Below, in pieces: positions 10,510 to 19,626 of a stretch of DNA of 64,000 bases. The number at the start of each line of letters is the position of its first letter. Positions within the stretch are counted from its first letter, which is position 1. A program made the translations under genes and the position numbers. Origin of the DNA: Isoetes taiwanensis (taxonomy: Eukaryota > Streptophyta > Lycopodiopsida > Isoetales > Isoetaceae); the NCBI GenBank assembly GCA_021234155.1, contig JAJEKV010000130.1, positions 344,508 through 408,507 of the forward strand. The letters run 5' to 3'. The notes under the pieces are model-generated. The model made no database searches, was not told the DNA's origin, and saw nothing but the letters and a program-made list of their open reading frames with translations.

Positions 10510-10985
10510 GAGCTAACTATTAAAGAATGGTACATTGGTGAAAAAAAAAGATTTATCTGAGAGAATCATCCACCAACAAGACATTCTTCATTTCAGGATA
10601 TGCTTCAATGACATAAGAAAGTGGCTTCAAATAGACCGGCTTATGCGGATTGGTAGGTGTGGATAAGGCAATTTCAAACATTGTGCTCCTTCCCAAATGA
10701 ACTTGAACTTAATAAGATAATCTGCGGGCAACATCTGCTGCAGGCACTCAATGATGTTGTAGCGGTTCATCTTGGACCAAATAGCAATTTCAAAATGTTC
10801 TAGGGCCCGATCCATGAAATTATGCAAACACAGTGCGCAAACCCGGCACTTTGTTGGTTGTGTACGGTTTCTTGATTTTGCGGGGTATTGGTGTTACGTG
10901 TTTGTCATGCTTATGCCAACTCTTCATAAGCACACCATTCAAATCAAGGACCAACAGGTTTGTCTTTGTGCCTCCCTACAAACAA
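10510..10985 (-). pseudogene. FCP1/NIF-like (HAD) phosphatase segment inside the transposon
   Basis: The minus strand reads NLLVLDLNGVLMKSW at the start (10985-10930), like the first HAD motif of plant FCP1-homology proteins (LLVLD-NG-L). It then reads RALEHFEIAIWSKMNRYNI with LPADYLIKFKFIWEG (10827-10700), and PVYLKPLSYVIEAYPEMKNV with LLVDDS (10660-10590), the third and fourth motif region. FCP1-type enzymes dephosphorylate Ser/Thr, for instance on the RNA polymerase II tail. The first motif has DLNG rather than DxDxT, as in several plant NIF homologues. Stops near 10830 and 10580 and a frame change make this copy non-functional as read. It is probably a host gene captured by the transposon, or part of its minus-strand gene. 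Confidence 0.6.
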
Positions 10986-11229
10986 GAGATACATTTTAAA
11001 AACACTTTAGACACAAACTAAGATATGACATTGTCAACTATGAAAAGATTCTGATTCACATATTCAATGAAAACATTTTATTTTAATGAAAAGTTTCTGA
11101 TTCTAATATTTAGAAAAGATTTTTTTTTTTAGAAATCTTACAAATTGAAAATATGACAATGTCAAATCTGAGTGGTTTACGGGTTCAAAGTTTAGCCCTT
11201 CCCATTATAGGCATCTAATATTCTTTCTA

Positions 11230-11800
11230 TTGGAGTCGTTTGTCACCTTTTGTAACTTGCACCTTCTCGGCAACTACTTTGGGAATAGGTTTGATTGCTT
11301 TCTTCTTTTTTTTGGCTGCCAATGCGCTTCCCTGGAATTCTTTGTATTCTTTGTTGCATCCTCTTGAACTTCTCTTCCATCCTCTGATCAGCTTCTTTGT
11401 CTTGCTCATCCATCTGGCTTTGGTAATTACATTTGTGGCATCGCAATTGTGACCACCAATTTGTCAGCTCTGCTGATCCACAATCGTGGGTTATGCATTC
11501 CACGGCATTGATGTGAATATCGAGTTGGAGTTCTGAGGATCGGGAAGAATAGTCTGCTGAGGTTCAAGGCTAGTTTCCTTGATATTGATTGTAGCTCTTC
11601 TCAACCTGCTCTTAATTCCCAAAAAGCTCCTTCCCTCGAAGAACTTGGAATATTTTCTAAAATACCTTCATATGCGGTCGAATCACCGGCATCTTCATTC
11701 ACATCAGCAAATTCACCAAATTCATCTAAATCCACATAGTCATCATGTTTCCTTTTTGTTGGTAACTTTTCTGCAAATAACATGACCAAAACTTTTCAAC
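11230..11800 (-). CDS. Unrecognised minus-strand exons (acidic and Cys/Lys-rich)
   Basis: Two frames stand out. One (11789-11601) reads KLPTKRKHDDYVDLDEFGEF and continues acidic. The other (11503-11243) reads MECITHDCGSAELTNWWSQL, then RCHKCNYQSQ and a charged helix, with a possible zinc pair (HDC...C-KC). The first follows the RING gene in the same direction and is duplicated with it at 5985. They may be 3' exons of that gene. I recognise no family. Confidence 0.35.
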
Positions 11801-11869
11801 AAAAGCAATTTTCACAAATAAAAGCAAAGCAAATAAATAATACTTACTTTCTTAGATGATTCTTACGTT

Positions 11870-13000
11870 TCTTTGTTCTTCTTTTTCTTCTCCTTCATTT
11901 GCATTGGTCTCTAAGCCAAGTTCTTCAAAGAATTTCATTGGGACATCCATAGAACAATCCGGGCATTTTTTTTATTCTCTACAAGAAGCGGGCTGCAAAT
12001 TAAATGATAAGCATGTTGGCATGGTAGCACTTTGCACTAATCTTGTAGTCATCTTGGAAAGCTAATCCACATCACGAGAACATGGTATTTCATAACACAA
12101 TGGCAACTGCTTTGCAATAACTTGAACTGAATCTGAGGGAGGCATTTACACTACTCAAGTTATAGCAATTAGCCCTGTAATTCTTCCATTTGAGCGGGTC
12201 CCTTTCTAGCACTCCATGTAATGCTTCCAATTCATTCTTCTTCTCAACTTGATGATCATCCACCTTTTCAATAAGGCTCTCTAATTTCCTGCAATAGAAT
12301 TTCTCCTGCATCAAGTCCTGCATCAAGTCCTCAATTCTTTTCTTATCAGAATCAGACTTTTCTACTTTGGATTCCAAAAAATTGATCTCAATTTTGCAAC
12401 TTTGCTTATGTCTTCTCTACGCTTGCCCGATCTGGCAATATCTCTCTCATTCACATGTCTGTTTAGGGTGATCTTGCTTGCAATGTCTGCCAGATCTTTC
12501 TTGCACAATTCAAATTCACCCTCCAACCTATTCACTTCTTCATCCAAGACCCTAACATTAAACATTAAGCTACCTCTGTTTAGCAAAGGAACAGCACTTG
12601 CCTGAGAGTAAACCTGTGCATTACTTGGCTTCAATGGTGTGGGATTTGGTGTGGTTCTTCTGCTGCTGCCTGGAGAGGCTGTTTCGGCCAGGGAATGTTT
12701 TGGTTCGAGCTTAACTAGCTTCCTTGGGTACCTGTCAACTTGTTCTTTAAATGAAACCCAGTTTATCTTGTGTTCGTCCGGGTTAAGAGCTGCTCGACTA
12801 CAATTCTCCCAAGTAAATGCAAAGGCAAATTTCTTCCTGAGCTCATTGTTCGCCAGACCATGAGGATAAAGCTCTGAGATAAGAAAATCTAGCAGTTCTT
12901 TTAAATGAGGCTTCACATAAAATTTCTTAATTTTACCGTCAGTGAAGCCATGATTCCAGACTGATTCCCAATCCTCGTCGTAATTTGATCCTCCAACCAT
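11870..13000 (-). pseudogene. Coiled-coil / RING-H2-like gene carried by the transposon
   Basis: Starting MVGGSNYDEDWESVWNHGF at 13000, the frame runs 212 residues. It has a compact N-terminal part (LLDFLISELYPHGLANNELR), a Ser/Pro/Thr linker (ETASPGSSRRTTPNPTP) and the start of a coiled coil (VLDEEVNRLEGEFELCKKDL). The coiled coil continues at 12377-12150 (KKRIEDLMQDLMQEKFYCRK). It ends with a Cys/His pattern resembling a RING-H2 (LPLCYEIPC, LAFQDDYKI, LPCQHAYHLIC), then CSMDVPMKFFEELGLETNA at about 11910. RING-H2 proteins usually act as E3 ubiquitin ligases, but one metal ligand pair is unclear. Frames shift three or four times, mostly at CAG/CTG. The 3' two thirds are duplicated at 5985-6745. 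Confidence 0.55.
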
Positions 13001-13155
13001 TTAATCCATTTTCGCGGTACCATTCAGCCGTCCGAAAGCTTCATCGCCATCGCGAGGAGGTAGTTATGGCGCCAAAATTCTGATTCCGGAGCTAACCGAA
13101 ATGTGAACCGAAAAAGTTTGCTTTTGCTTTGCTTTTTGCTTTGCTTTTTCGCGTT

Positions 13156-13185
13156 TTTTTGTACCCGACTAGTGATTTTATACCC
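13156..13185 (-). repeat. Right terminal inverted repeat
   Basis: Read inward on the minus strand it begins GGGTATAAAATCACT, matching 4209-4223. It is followed outside by ACTT (13186-13189), matching 4205-4208. Confidence 0.75.
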
Positions 13186-14006
13186 ACTTCATCTTTCTGT
13201 AATCTAGCCAGCATAATAAGAGATTCCTTACCAATGGGAGCAATCACACCAAGATTTCTGCTGTTCCAGAGTGTGTGCTGGAACTGCTCACCATGTATCT
13301 CCACGTTTCTGCTAGACATGATAGGGAAAGGGCCACAATTGAAAAGGTTCATTTCTTTGATATTATACCTGAGTAATGCAGTTTTGACCTTGTCTTCTTC
13401 ACTTTGTGGCTGCTGATCATCCACTGCTACTGCTGCCTGGACCTGTTCTAGATCAGCAATCATGTTTATGTCAAAAAGACAGTTGTCCAATAACTGAGGT
13501 GGACTATCAGGTTTGTCAGCTGCAACAACTTCAGAGTCATTAGGTGGATAGGATATTTTCAGAGAATTTGTGGCTTCTAACACAGTAAGGCCTTTGATAA
13601 ATGCCATAAGGTCAAATACGTCATTTGTATCGGCAAGGATATGAGCAGCAGGAAGGCTAAGATAGGCTTGTTCAATAAGGGCTTTGCACTGCTCATAATC
13701 TTTGGATTTAGAACTGCATACTAGATTCAGTATCTTGTCAAACCCTAGAAAAAGTATGGCAGAAATATCTCCTTCAGCAAGGCCACACTCCTTATTAATG
13801 AAAACTTTGTGCAATTCTTTAATCATAATGCATCCAAGCACTGTTTGTACTGCCTTATTAGGAGCAGTAATTCCAGCTGCTGCATACCCAAAGTTACCAA
13901 GCTCATTGTACCAACCTGACCTGTTAGTGAGCGGTTGCTGCTGATAATTTGTGTGCTGATTGCATACTTTCAGAGTAATGGGATCAATATTAACTTCAGC
14001 CCCTTC
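13186..14006 (-). CDS. Retroelement gene, exon 2 (first segment)
   Basis: The exon starts after a GATATTTTAG acceptor with EGAEVNIDPITLKVCNQ and continues through YNELGNFGYAAAGITAPNKA, FLGFDKILNLVCSSKSK and EFQHTLW-type sequence to LARLQKDEV at 13190, where the transposon begins. The frame is open for about 270 residues. I recognise no domain. The N-terminus joins in phase with exon 1 (ending LNQ before a donor). The C-terminus continues at 4204 after the transposon. It lies upstream of the RT in the same gene, in the place of a gag-like or other structural domain. Confidence 0.65.
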
Positions 14007-14126
14007 CTAAAATATCAGAAAGTTAGAATAAAGGAATTATTAATAGATTTCTTAATATTCAATGTAGAAATTAATAAGCAGTCACAAGAAGGTCTCTAAG
14101 GCTTACATTGGTAAGACCAATGATCA

Positions 14127-14162
14127 GAAATCGGGTTAAATATAGACTAGCCGAAGACAAAT
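14127..14162. repeat. 36-bp direct repeat (left) flanking the inverted insert
   Basis: The sequence GAAATCGGGTTAAATATAG and onwards matches 15707-15742 in direct orientation with two differences over 36 bp. It brackets the inverted copy of exon 1, like a long target duplication or a microhomology scar. Confidence 0.6.
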
Positions 14163-14166
14163 AATA

Positions 14167-14626
14167 TATATAGAATCTTACTACTCTACTCTGCTCACTA
14201 GCCTTAGATCATGTTCACTCTTAATTCTGAGTTTGAAATTTAAGTGTTCTTATTATAACCCAAGTGTTAATAATTGTCTATTGACAAGTTGCATAAACCT
14301 TTAAAGGCAATGACCTTATGGTTGAGGGTACCCAATTTAATAATAAATTGATTCTTATATAAATGCTCATATGATAATCCAAATGTTAATAGTGGTCTAG
14401 GGACATGTTACAATTTTTTGAAAAGTAATAACCTTAGGTATTGGGGGCACATAAGCTATGAATACATTGATTTTATTTACTCAAAGGGATCGAAACAATG
14501 ACTTACTCTATGGGTGATATTTAACATTTTCTTATATTTAAGAAACATGGAAAATTTCTATAATTAAGTATAGGAATAAGATGAATGCAACATTAGCATC
14601 ATTGACTAAACCAAATTCATATTTTA
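14167..14626 (+). repeat. Repeat B, inverted partner at 49599-50058
   Basis: About 460 bp with no indels and few mismatches match the reverse complement of 49599-50058 (paired coordinates sum to 64225). No coding potential is seen. Repeat B stops within a few bases of where the 1,077-bp arm starts, so 14627-14631 is a real element junction. Confidence 0.75.
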
Positions 14627-14630
14627 TTTT

Positions 14631-15707
14631 TTATTTTTGGATAGGACCACAATACACTTGAAGGGAACCCATAACCATTGGGCTTATTATTCATAAAATT
14701 GATACATGGAAAATTCCTGTATCCACGTTGGCAAGCTCGAACTCTATGGTATGAACCCTAATCTGACGGAGTGACTTAACCCTAAAGGTATGGCGGAAGT
14801 GAACTGATTACATGGCATTTTCGATCTATTTACAGCTAGTTATATATGTAACAGAATCATGTTTGTTATAAAGGATGAGCTATGCTGGCCGGATCAGCAG
14901 CCACAAACGGATACGGGTACTAATCTGGGGCCTAGATCTGATCGTAGCATTCTTGAAAGATGAAAATTAAGGCCTAATACATCAGACTAATGGGCAGATT
15001 AAGGCATCAAACGAAGTTTTTCCAGCTATATAAGGATCTAATGCTTATCTATTGCTTGGAGTTAGAGATGGCTGGGCGCCCTGAGGGATCCCAAAACAGG
15101 GGCCACACTAGGCATAAACTCATGGAGTTATTGAGAAAGGCAGGGATTGAGCACCCTAGCCCCCAGCCTTCCAAGGCACAACTGATGGAGCTATGCAAAT
15201 TGCATAAGATTGATCCTAATAAATGTAGTGCCAGTGGGAGCATCACGAAATTCATCCCTACTCTCCAGCCATGCTCAAATACTGCTGCAAATCTGGGCAA
15301 GTCCAAGGAAGTAGCAGGAAGGAGCATGGAGATTGAATATGTAGCTGATTCAGCAAGTGATGAAGACGATTTTATTGAGGAGGAGATACCACTCAATCAG
15401 GTTTACTCATTATTCTATTTCTTAGCACAATTGGCTTATATTGGTTTTTGACTGATTGGTCTGTGATGCCTCATGTTGAAAATTATTCCTGGGTTTATAA
15501 CTCAGTAATTACATTATAAGCTAATTGGCATGACTGAAATTAACCTTATGGTTGCTGGTATAAATCGGATTGAATTTAGACATTATTCAGTATTTGGTGT
15601 GGTTTATGCTAGATAGGGATGTTTATTAGGATTTAATGTTGTTATAATCAGATGGCAGATGCTTCATGTTCATGTCTCATGCTTTCCCCTAATGGTATAG
15701 TTGTTTA
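14631..15707 (+). repeat. Left arm of a 1,077-bp near-perfect inverted repeat
   Basis: It pairs with 16585-17661 (coordinates sum to 32292) with no indels. I found one mismatch (T at 15082, silent in the coding frame). The arm holds the 5' flank, exon 1 and 300 bp of intron 1 of the retroelement gene. The 877-bp spacer is 15708-16584. Near identity implies recent duplication or gene conversion, or an assembly fold-back. Confidence 0.85.
15068..15400 (+). CDS. Inverted copy of retroelement exon 1 (RPEG / SAP-like)
   Basis: It encodes the same protein as 17224-16892: MAGRPEGSQNRGHTRHKLME, then QPSKAQLMELCKLHKIDPN, an FIP motif, an acidic ASDEDDFIEEE run, and LNQ before a donor GTTTAC. An in-frame ATG lies upstream at 14990, but the start at 15068 matches the paralogue at 54502 (MTRPEG). 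KAQLMELCKLHKIDP resembles the helix-loop-helix of SAP-type DNA-binding motifs; that is inference. It sits antisense inside the intron of its own parent gene, so it has no downstream exons. Confidence 0.6.
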
Positions 15708-15742
15708 GAAATTGGGTTAAATATAGACTAGCCTAAGACAAA
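15707..15742. repeat. 36-bp direct repeat (right)
   Basis: Partner of 14127-14162 in the same orientation, with C/T and G/T differences. Together they bound a 1.54-kb insert. Confidence 0.6.
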
Positions 15743-16132
15743 TCCTAACAATTTGACAAAGGATCCAAGTAGCCAAAACTACTGGACTTATCTGACCCTA
15801 TAAAGGGAAGCCTTAGAGACCATTGATTTAAGTATAATCTAGAAGAGATAATAAGACTAAGTATGCAAGTAAAAAACCAATTACATAGGCCAGCAGAGAT
15901 GAACTGAAAAACTTCAGATTTAAACTGTCATAAATGAGTATCAATAATGAAATACATTTGAGTATTATTACTATTGCCATCAAATCAGCACAACTTTAGG
16001 GTGAAACCCAAAAGATATTACCTGAAGTATGTTAAAAATATTAATTACAAAGAACCATAAAGTGTAGAAATCCGTTATAATATATTCTTCAAGTCCATCA
16101 ACCACCACAAACTACAAGAGATTGGGAGAAGA

Positions 16133-16250
16133 ATGATTGGTTACCTGCAGTCAAACAGATCACTGGTTAGCCTATTGGGTAACAGTGAAATTGACTAGCA
16201 GGTAAGCTATAATCATTCTTGGCATTTTCAGCCCTTTACCCAAGGATAAA
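16133..16250 (-). promoter_or_regulatory. Conserved branch-point/acceptor motif in intron 1
   Basis: The minus strand reads GGGCTGAAAATGCC, TAGCTTACCTGCTAG, AGGCTAACCAGTG, then GACTGCAG|GTAACC. The same order occurs at 55921-56040 (+) and 51141-51270 (-). CTAAC plus TGCAG is a plausible branch point and 3' splice site. GGGC-GAAA-GCC can form a small hairpin. A short alternative exon starting GTAACC would end the protein after about 10 residues. Confidence 0.45.
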
Positions 16251-16584
16251 AAATGGTCCAGTGTCAGCAGAATAACCATAAAATGTTATGTCAAATAAAA
16301 ACACCATAATATTGCATTTTATTTAGCATATTTGCCTACTGCAGTGTGTCATTCAGAATTCAAAGTATGCAGGACTTTACTATGTATTACTAACTGTTTA
16401 ATGGCCAATCCGGGCCCAAATTCTCACAGCATGCTATAAGATAATAGTATGCAATAAATGCCAAATGCTCAGTACAAATTAATATGCAGAATATGCATAC
16501 TACAGATTTGTGCAAAAAAAACCAGCCAGAATGCACTAAGGGGATAGCATATAATGCCAAACATGGTACATCTAAAAAATAGCA

Positions 16585-17661
16585 TAAACAACTATACCAT
16601 TAGGGGAAAGCATGAGACATGAACATGAAGCATCTGCCATCTGATTATAACAACATTAAATCCTAATAAACATCCCTATCTAGCATAAACCACACCAAAT
16701 ACTGAATAATGTCTAAATTCAATCCGATTTATACCAGCAACCATAAGGTTAATTTCAGTCATGCCAATTAGCTTATAATGTAATTACTGAGTTATAAACC
16801 CAGGAATAATTTTCAACATGAGGCATCACAGACCAATCAGTCAAAAACCAATATAAGCCAATTGTGCTAAGAAATAGAATAATGAGTAAACCTGATTGAG
16901 TGGTATCTCCTCCTCAATAAAATCGTCTTCATCACTTGCTGAATCAGCTACATATTCAATCTCCATGCTCCTTCCTGCTACTTCCTTGGACTTGCCCAGA
17001 TTTGCAGCAGTATTTGAGCATGGCTGGAGAGTAGGGATGAATTTCGTGATGCTCCCACTGGCACTACATTTATTAGGATCAATCTTATGCAATTTGCATA
17101 GCTCCATCAGTTGTGCCTTGGAAGGCTGGGGGCTAGGGTGCTCAATCCCTGCCTTTCTCAATAACTCCATGAGTTTATGCCTAGTGTGGCCCCTGTTTTG
17201 GGATCCCTCGGGGCGCCCAGCCATCTCTAACTCCAAGCAATAGATAAGCATTAGATCCTTATATAGCTGGAAAAACTTCGTTTGATGCCTTAATCTGCCC
17301 ATTAGTCTGATGTATTAGGCCTTAATTTTCATCTTTCAAGAATGCTACGATCAGATCTAGGCCCCAGATTAGTACCCGTATCCGTTTGTGGCTGCTGATC
17401 CGGCCAGCATAGCTCATCCTTTATAACAAACATGATTCTGTTACATATATAACTAGCTGTAAATAGATCGAAAATGCCATGTAATCAGTTCACTTCCGCC
17501 ATACCTTTAGGGTTAAGTCACTCCGTCAGATTAGGGTTCATACCATAGAGTTCGAGCTTGCCAACGTGGATACAGGAATTTTCCATGTATCAATTTTATG
17601 AATAATAAGCCCAATGGTTATGGGTTCCCTTCAAGTGTATTGTGGTCCTATCCAAAAATAA
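16585..17661 (-). repeat. Right arm of the 1,077-bp inverted repeat
   Basis: Reverse complement of 14631-15707. Homology ends at 17661 with CCAAAAATAA. No target duplication is evident outside the arms. Confidence 0.85.
16892..17224 (-). CDS. Retroelement gene, exon 1 (RPEG / SAP-like domain)
   Basis: The frame runs from MAGRPEGSQNRGHTRHKLME at 17224 to DFIEEEIPLNQ at 16892, 111 codons, followed by a GTTTAC donor. Features are a basic N-terminus, two short amphipathic helices (KLMELLRKAGIEH and KAQLMELCKLHKIDP), and an acidic C-terminus. The paralogue at 54502-54816 keeps MxRPEG, QPSKAQL-ELC--H--DPN, KFIP, an acidic tract and NQ before the donor. That conserves exactly the residues expected of a functional domain. 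Exon 2 at 14006 continues in phase. A role in nucleic-acid binding is likely, but no named family is recognised. Confidence 0.6.
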
Positions 17662-18918
17662 CAAGGTGCTGCGCACGGAGGGTTGCCCTCAATGGACCGA
17701 GAATGTGTTTTCATATTTTTTGTTTAGTCATTTTGTGTATCGGGCCTTATTAATGGTATAAACATGGGATTCGCTGTGCGTGCATATGTGTGTTCAAGCT
17801 GAAAATATATTCATTCAAAGAACAAGATGCCAATCATATCCACCCTGGTTTTTATACCAGGCCACTAATCTTACAAAATCTCTCCACCGTTCGTTTGTAT
17901 ATTCTATATTTACTTATTACAATCATATTCTATTGTTATCATGTATATTTAAGCATCGTTTTAAGTCTATATTTTAGAAACTTTGGTATTTCTAATAGAC
18001 TCCATTATTGTCTCAATATTAACTAAACTCCTATATATATTATCCTAAATCCTAGTAAATGTGTGTCCGACATTGCTTGGCTAATGTCCTAGCATGTGTT
18101 TTACTCGGCCTTTAACGTCCATATGTATGTTAACGTTCTTTCCGCGCCCTACATATGCCCGGCGCTGTCGCGCATATGTAGGGCGTGTGCTTATATCGGC
18201 CTTTCGCCATAGATGGTCTTCTCTCTGATCCACATGCATTGACGGGCATTGATTAGGTGTTGTCTAGCTAGATGTGCGAGGGTTATAAAGGAGACTGATA
18301 ATTTGTACGAGGGTTATAAAGGAGAGTGATAATTTGTTCAGATAGTTTGGGTTGTATGTTTATGTGGGCACTTGGGAGTTTGCCAAGTTTGGGTTGTATG
18401 TTTATGGCACACTTGGGCGTTTTCCACTTTTGCCAATTTTGTTCTTCGCGTGTATTTTTGACGTAATATATTCGTTTTGGAACTAATAAAATGTATGAAA
18501 ATCTAAGGTGTTAAATGTGTAAACTACATATTATTTCCTTAGTAACACTAGTGTAAATATATAGAACAAATCTTTCACTAAATGTGTTTCCTAGTTCTCT
18601 AGACGGTAAATGGGTGCTCGACAAGCTCGAGCATTATGCGTAGTGACAGACATAGAAGTATATGGAATAATGCTAAATTGTCAATGGCTATGCCTCATTG
18701 TCTACAACATTCCTTGCGCTTGAAAGCTTTTGCTATTAAAGAACCTCAGTAGCCACGTCGAGCATACATAGGCATTTGATATACGGAAGGGTATGTATTT
18801 GTGTCAAACAGTATTTTGCCATGCACCTTAGAATGGTTGCCACATGGCGACTGGTTTAGGCGCTGGTTTAGGCGCTGGTTCCCGCTAACGTGTTGACGGA
18901 TCATTTTAGGGCTACGAA
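17662..18918. other. Intergenic region with small repeats and a hairpin
   Basis: I see no gene. A perfect 14-bp stem, CGCCCTACATATGC (18145-18158) and its reverse complement (18172-18185), encloses 13 bases. Two short tandem duplications follow: GAGGGTTATAAAGGAGA at about 18287 and 18318, and AGTTTGGGTTGTATGTTTAT at about 18342 and 18384. Confidence 0.6.
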
Positions 18919-19614
18919 ATGGGCAACAGGAGGAAGGCCGCTTCCTCCTCACAAGAGGATACAGATGATCCAATGATGACGCTACTTCTGGAATTGAAAG
19001 ATGAGATACAGAAACTTCGACTGGCAGTCAACGATTTAAGTGCACAGAACAAAGAACTCCACACAGAGAACCTTGAACTCAAAGCCATGCTGTCTAAACC
19101 TAACCTGCAGCAGGACTCTCACTTGCAGAAAACCATCGATGAACTGCAGACCAAATTGGCAGACCTAGTAGCAGAAACCACTAAAGAGCAGATGATTTTG
19201 CATCAAGATAGGATATCTGCTGAGAAAGTAGAGCAAGAAGCCAGGGCCAGAAATCTGAAAATCTCTGGCATAGAGGAGATTGAGAATGAGGATATTTCTA
19301 AAACAATTGAGCAATTCTTCAGGGATATTATGCATTTGCATGAGCCCCAATTTGTACACGGCAGGCGTATAGGCAAAGGTCCTACAAGACCAATTCTGGT
19401 GAAATTCAAAGATGAAGAGGCTAGAAACAGAGTTTTACATAACCGCAGCACACTAAAAGGTCACAAAATCTGGCTGGACCAAGATCTGACACTGGCACAG
19501 CAGGAGATTAGGAAGAGGGAATGGAACAAGGTAAAAGAAGCAAGAGCAAATGGAATAGTAGCATACCTGGACAGTGCAGGGAAAGCCATCATAACAAAAC
19601 GAAGAAGAGACTAG
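18919..19614 (+). CDS. LINE ORF1: coiled-coil, RRM-like RNA-binding protein
   Basis: It encodes the nucleic-acid chaperone that coats LINE RNA. The frame has 231 residues. An N-terminal basic stretch is followed by a long heptad coiled coil (about 25-110: LLLELKDEIQKLRLAVNDLS). Then comes a module like the L1 ORF1 RRM and C-terminal domain (ARNLKISGIEEIENEDISKT, then RIGKGPTRPILVKF-DEEARN, IWLDQDLTLAQQEIRKR). It is intact, and its stop lies 12 bp before the ORF2 start. This layout is typical of L1- and CR1-type elements, where ORF1 and ORF2 share a transcript. Confidence 0.85.
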   Translation: MGNRRKAASSSQEDTDDPMMTLLLELKDEIQKLRLAVNDLSAQNKELHTENLELKAMLSKPNLQQDSHLQKTIDELQTKLADLVAETTKEQMILHQDRISAEKVEQEARARNLKISGIEEIENEDISKTIEQFFRDIMHLHEPQFVHGRRIGKGPTRPILVKFKDEEARNRVLHNRSTLKGHKIWLDQDLTLAQQEIRKREWNKVKEARANGIVAYLDSAGKAIITKRRRD

Positions 19615-19626
19615 GAAAACAGGGCC

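Larger units (their letters stand above)
4209..13185 (+). mobile_element. 8,977-bp DNA transposon with TIRs and 4-bp TSD (Sola-like?)
   Basis: Both ends read inward GGGTATAAAATCACT (15 of 15 identical) and stay similar for about 30 bp (CGTGGGGTTGAAAAAG against AGTCGGGTACAAAAAA). Each is flanked by ACTT. Inside lie a plus-strand transposase (pieces 4560-9912) and minus-strand genes (coiled-coil/RING 11870-13000, FCP1-like 10510-10985). It interrupts an exon of the retroelement gene, which reads through in frame if the element and one ACTT are removed. A 4-bp TSD and the transposase motifs suggest the Sola superfamily, but I assign that from memory and cannot verify it. The left half is scrambled, so this copy is probably not autonomous. 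Confidence 0.8.
14007..16891 (-). other. Intron 1 of the retroelement gene, containing an inverted exon-1 copy
   Basis: The donor follows CAATCAG (minus GTTTACTC at 16891) and the acceptor is TATTTTAG at 14007. The intron is 2.9 kb. It contains the spacer 15708-16584, a conserved branch-point/acceptor motif (16133-16250), and the inverted insert 14163-15706 bearing a plus-strand copy of exon 1. Confidence 0.5.

Noticed and set aside
13115-13150. Real C-terminus KSKAKSKAKANFF for the exon-2 protein
   Set aside because: This part lies inside the transposon terminus (TTTGC tract). The true continuation is at 4204.
14990-17302. Two identical 153-residue proteins as separate genes
   Set aside because: They are the two arms of one inverted repeat. 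The upstream 26 residues are absent from the paralogue at 54502, so I use the MAGRPEG start, and the end is a splice donor.
17780-18026. Overlapping small open frames
   Set aside because: They overlap each other in different frames, with no motif and no homology to other copies.
18145-18185. Rho-independent terminator or operator
   Set aside because: The sequence is eukaryotic and there is no T tract. It is just a 14-bp palindrome.
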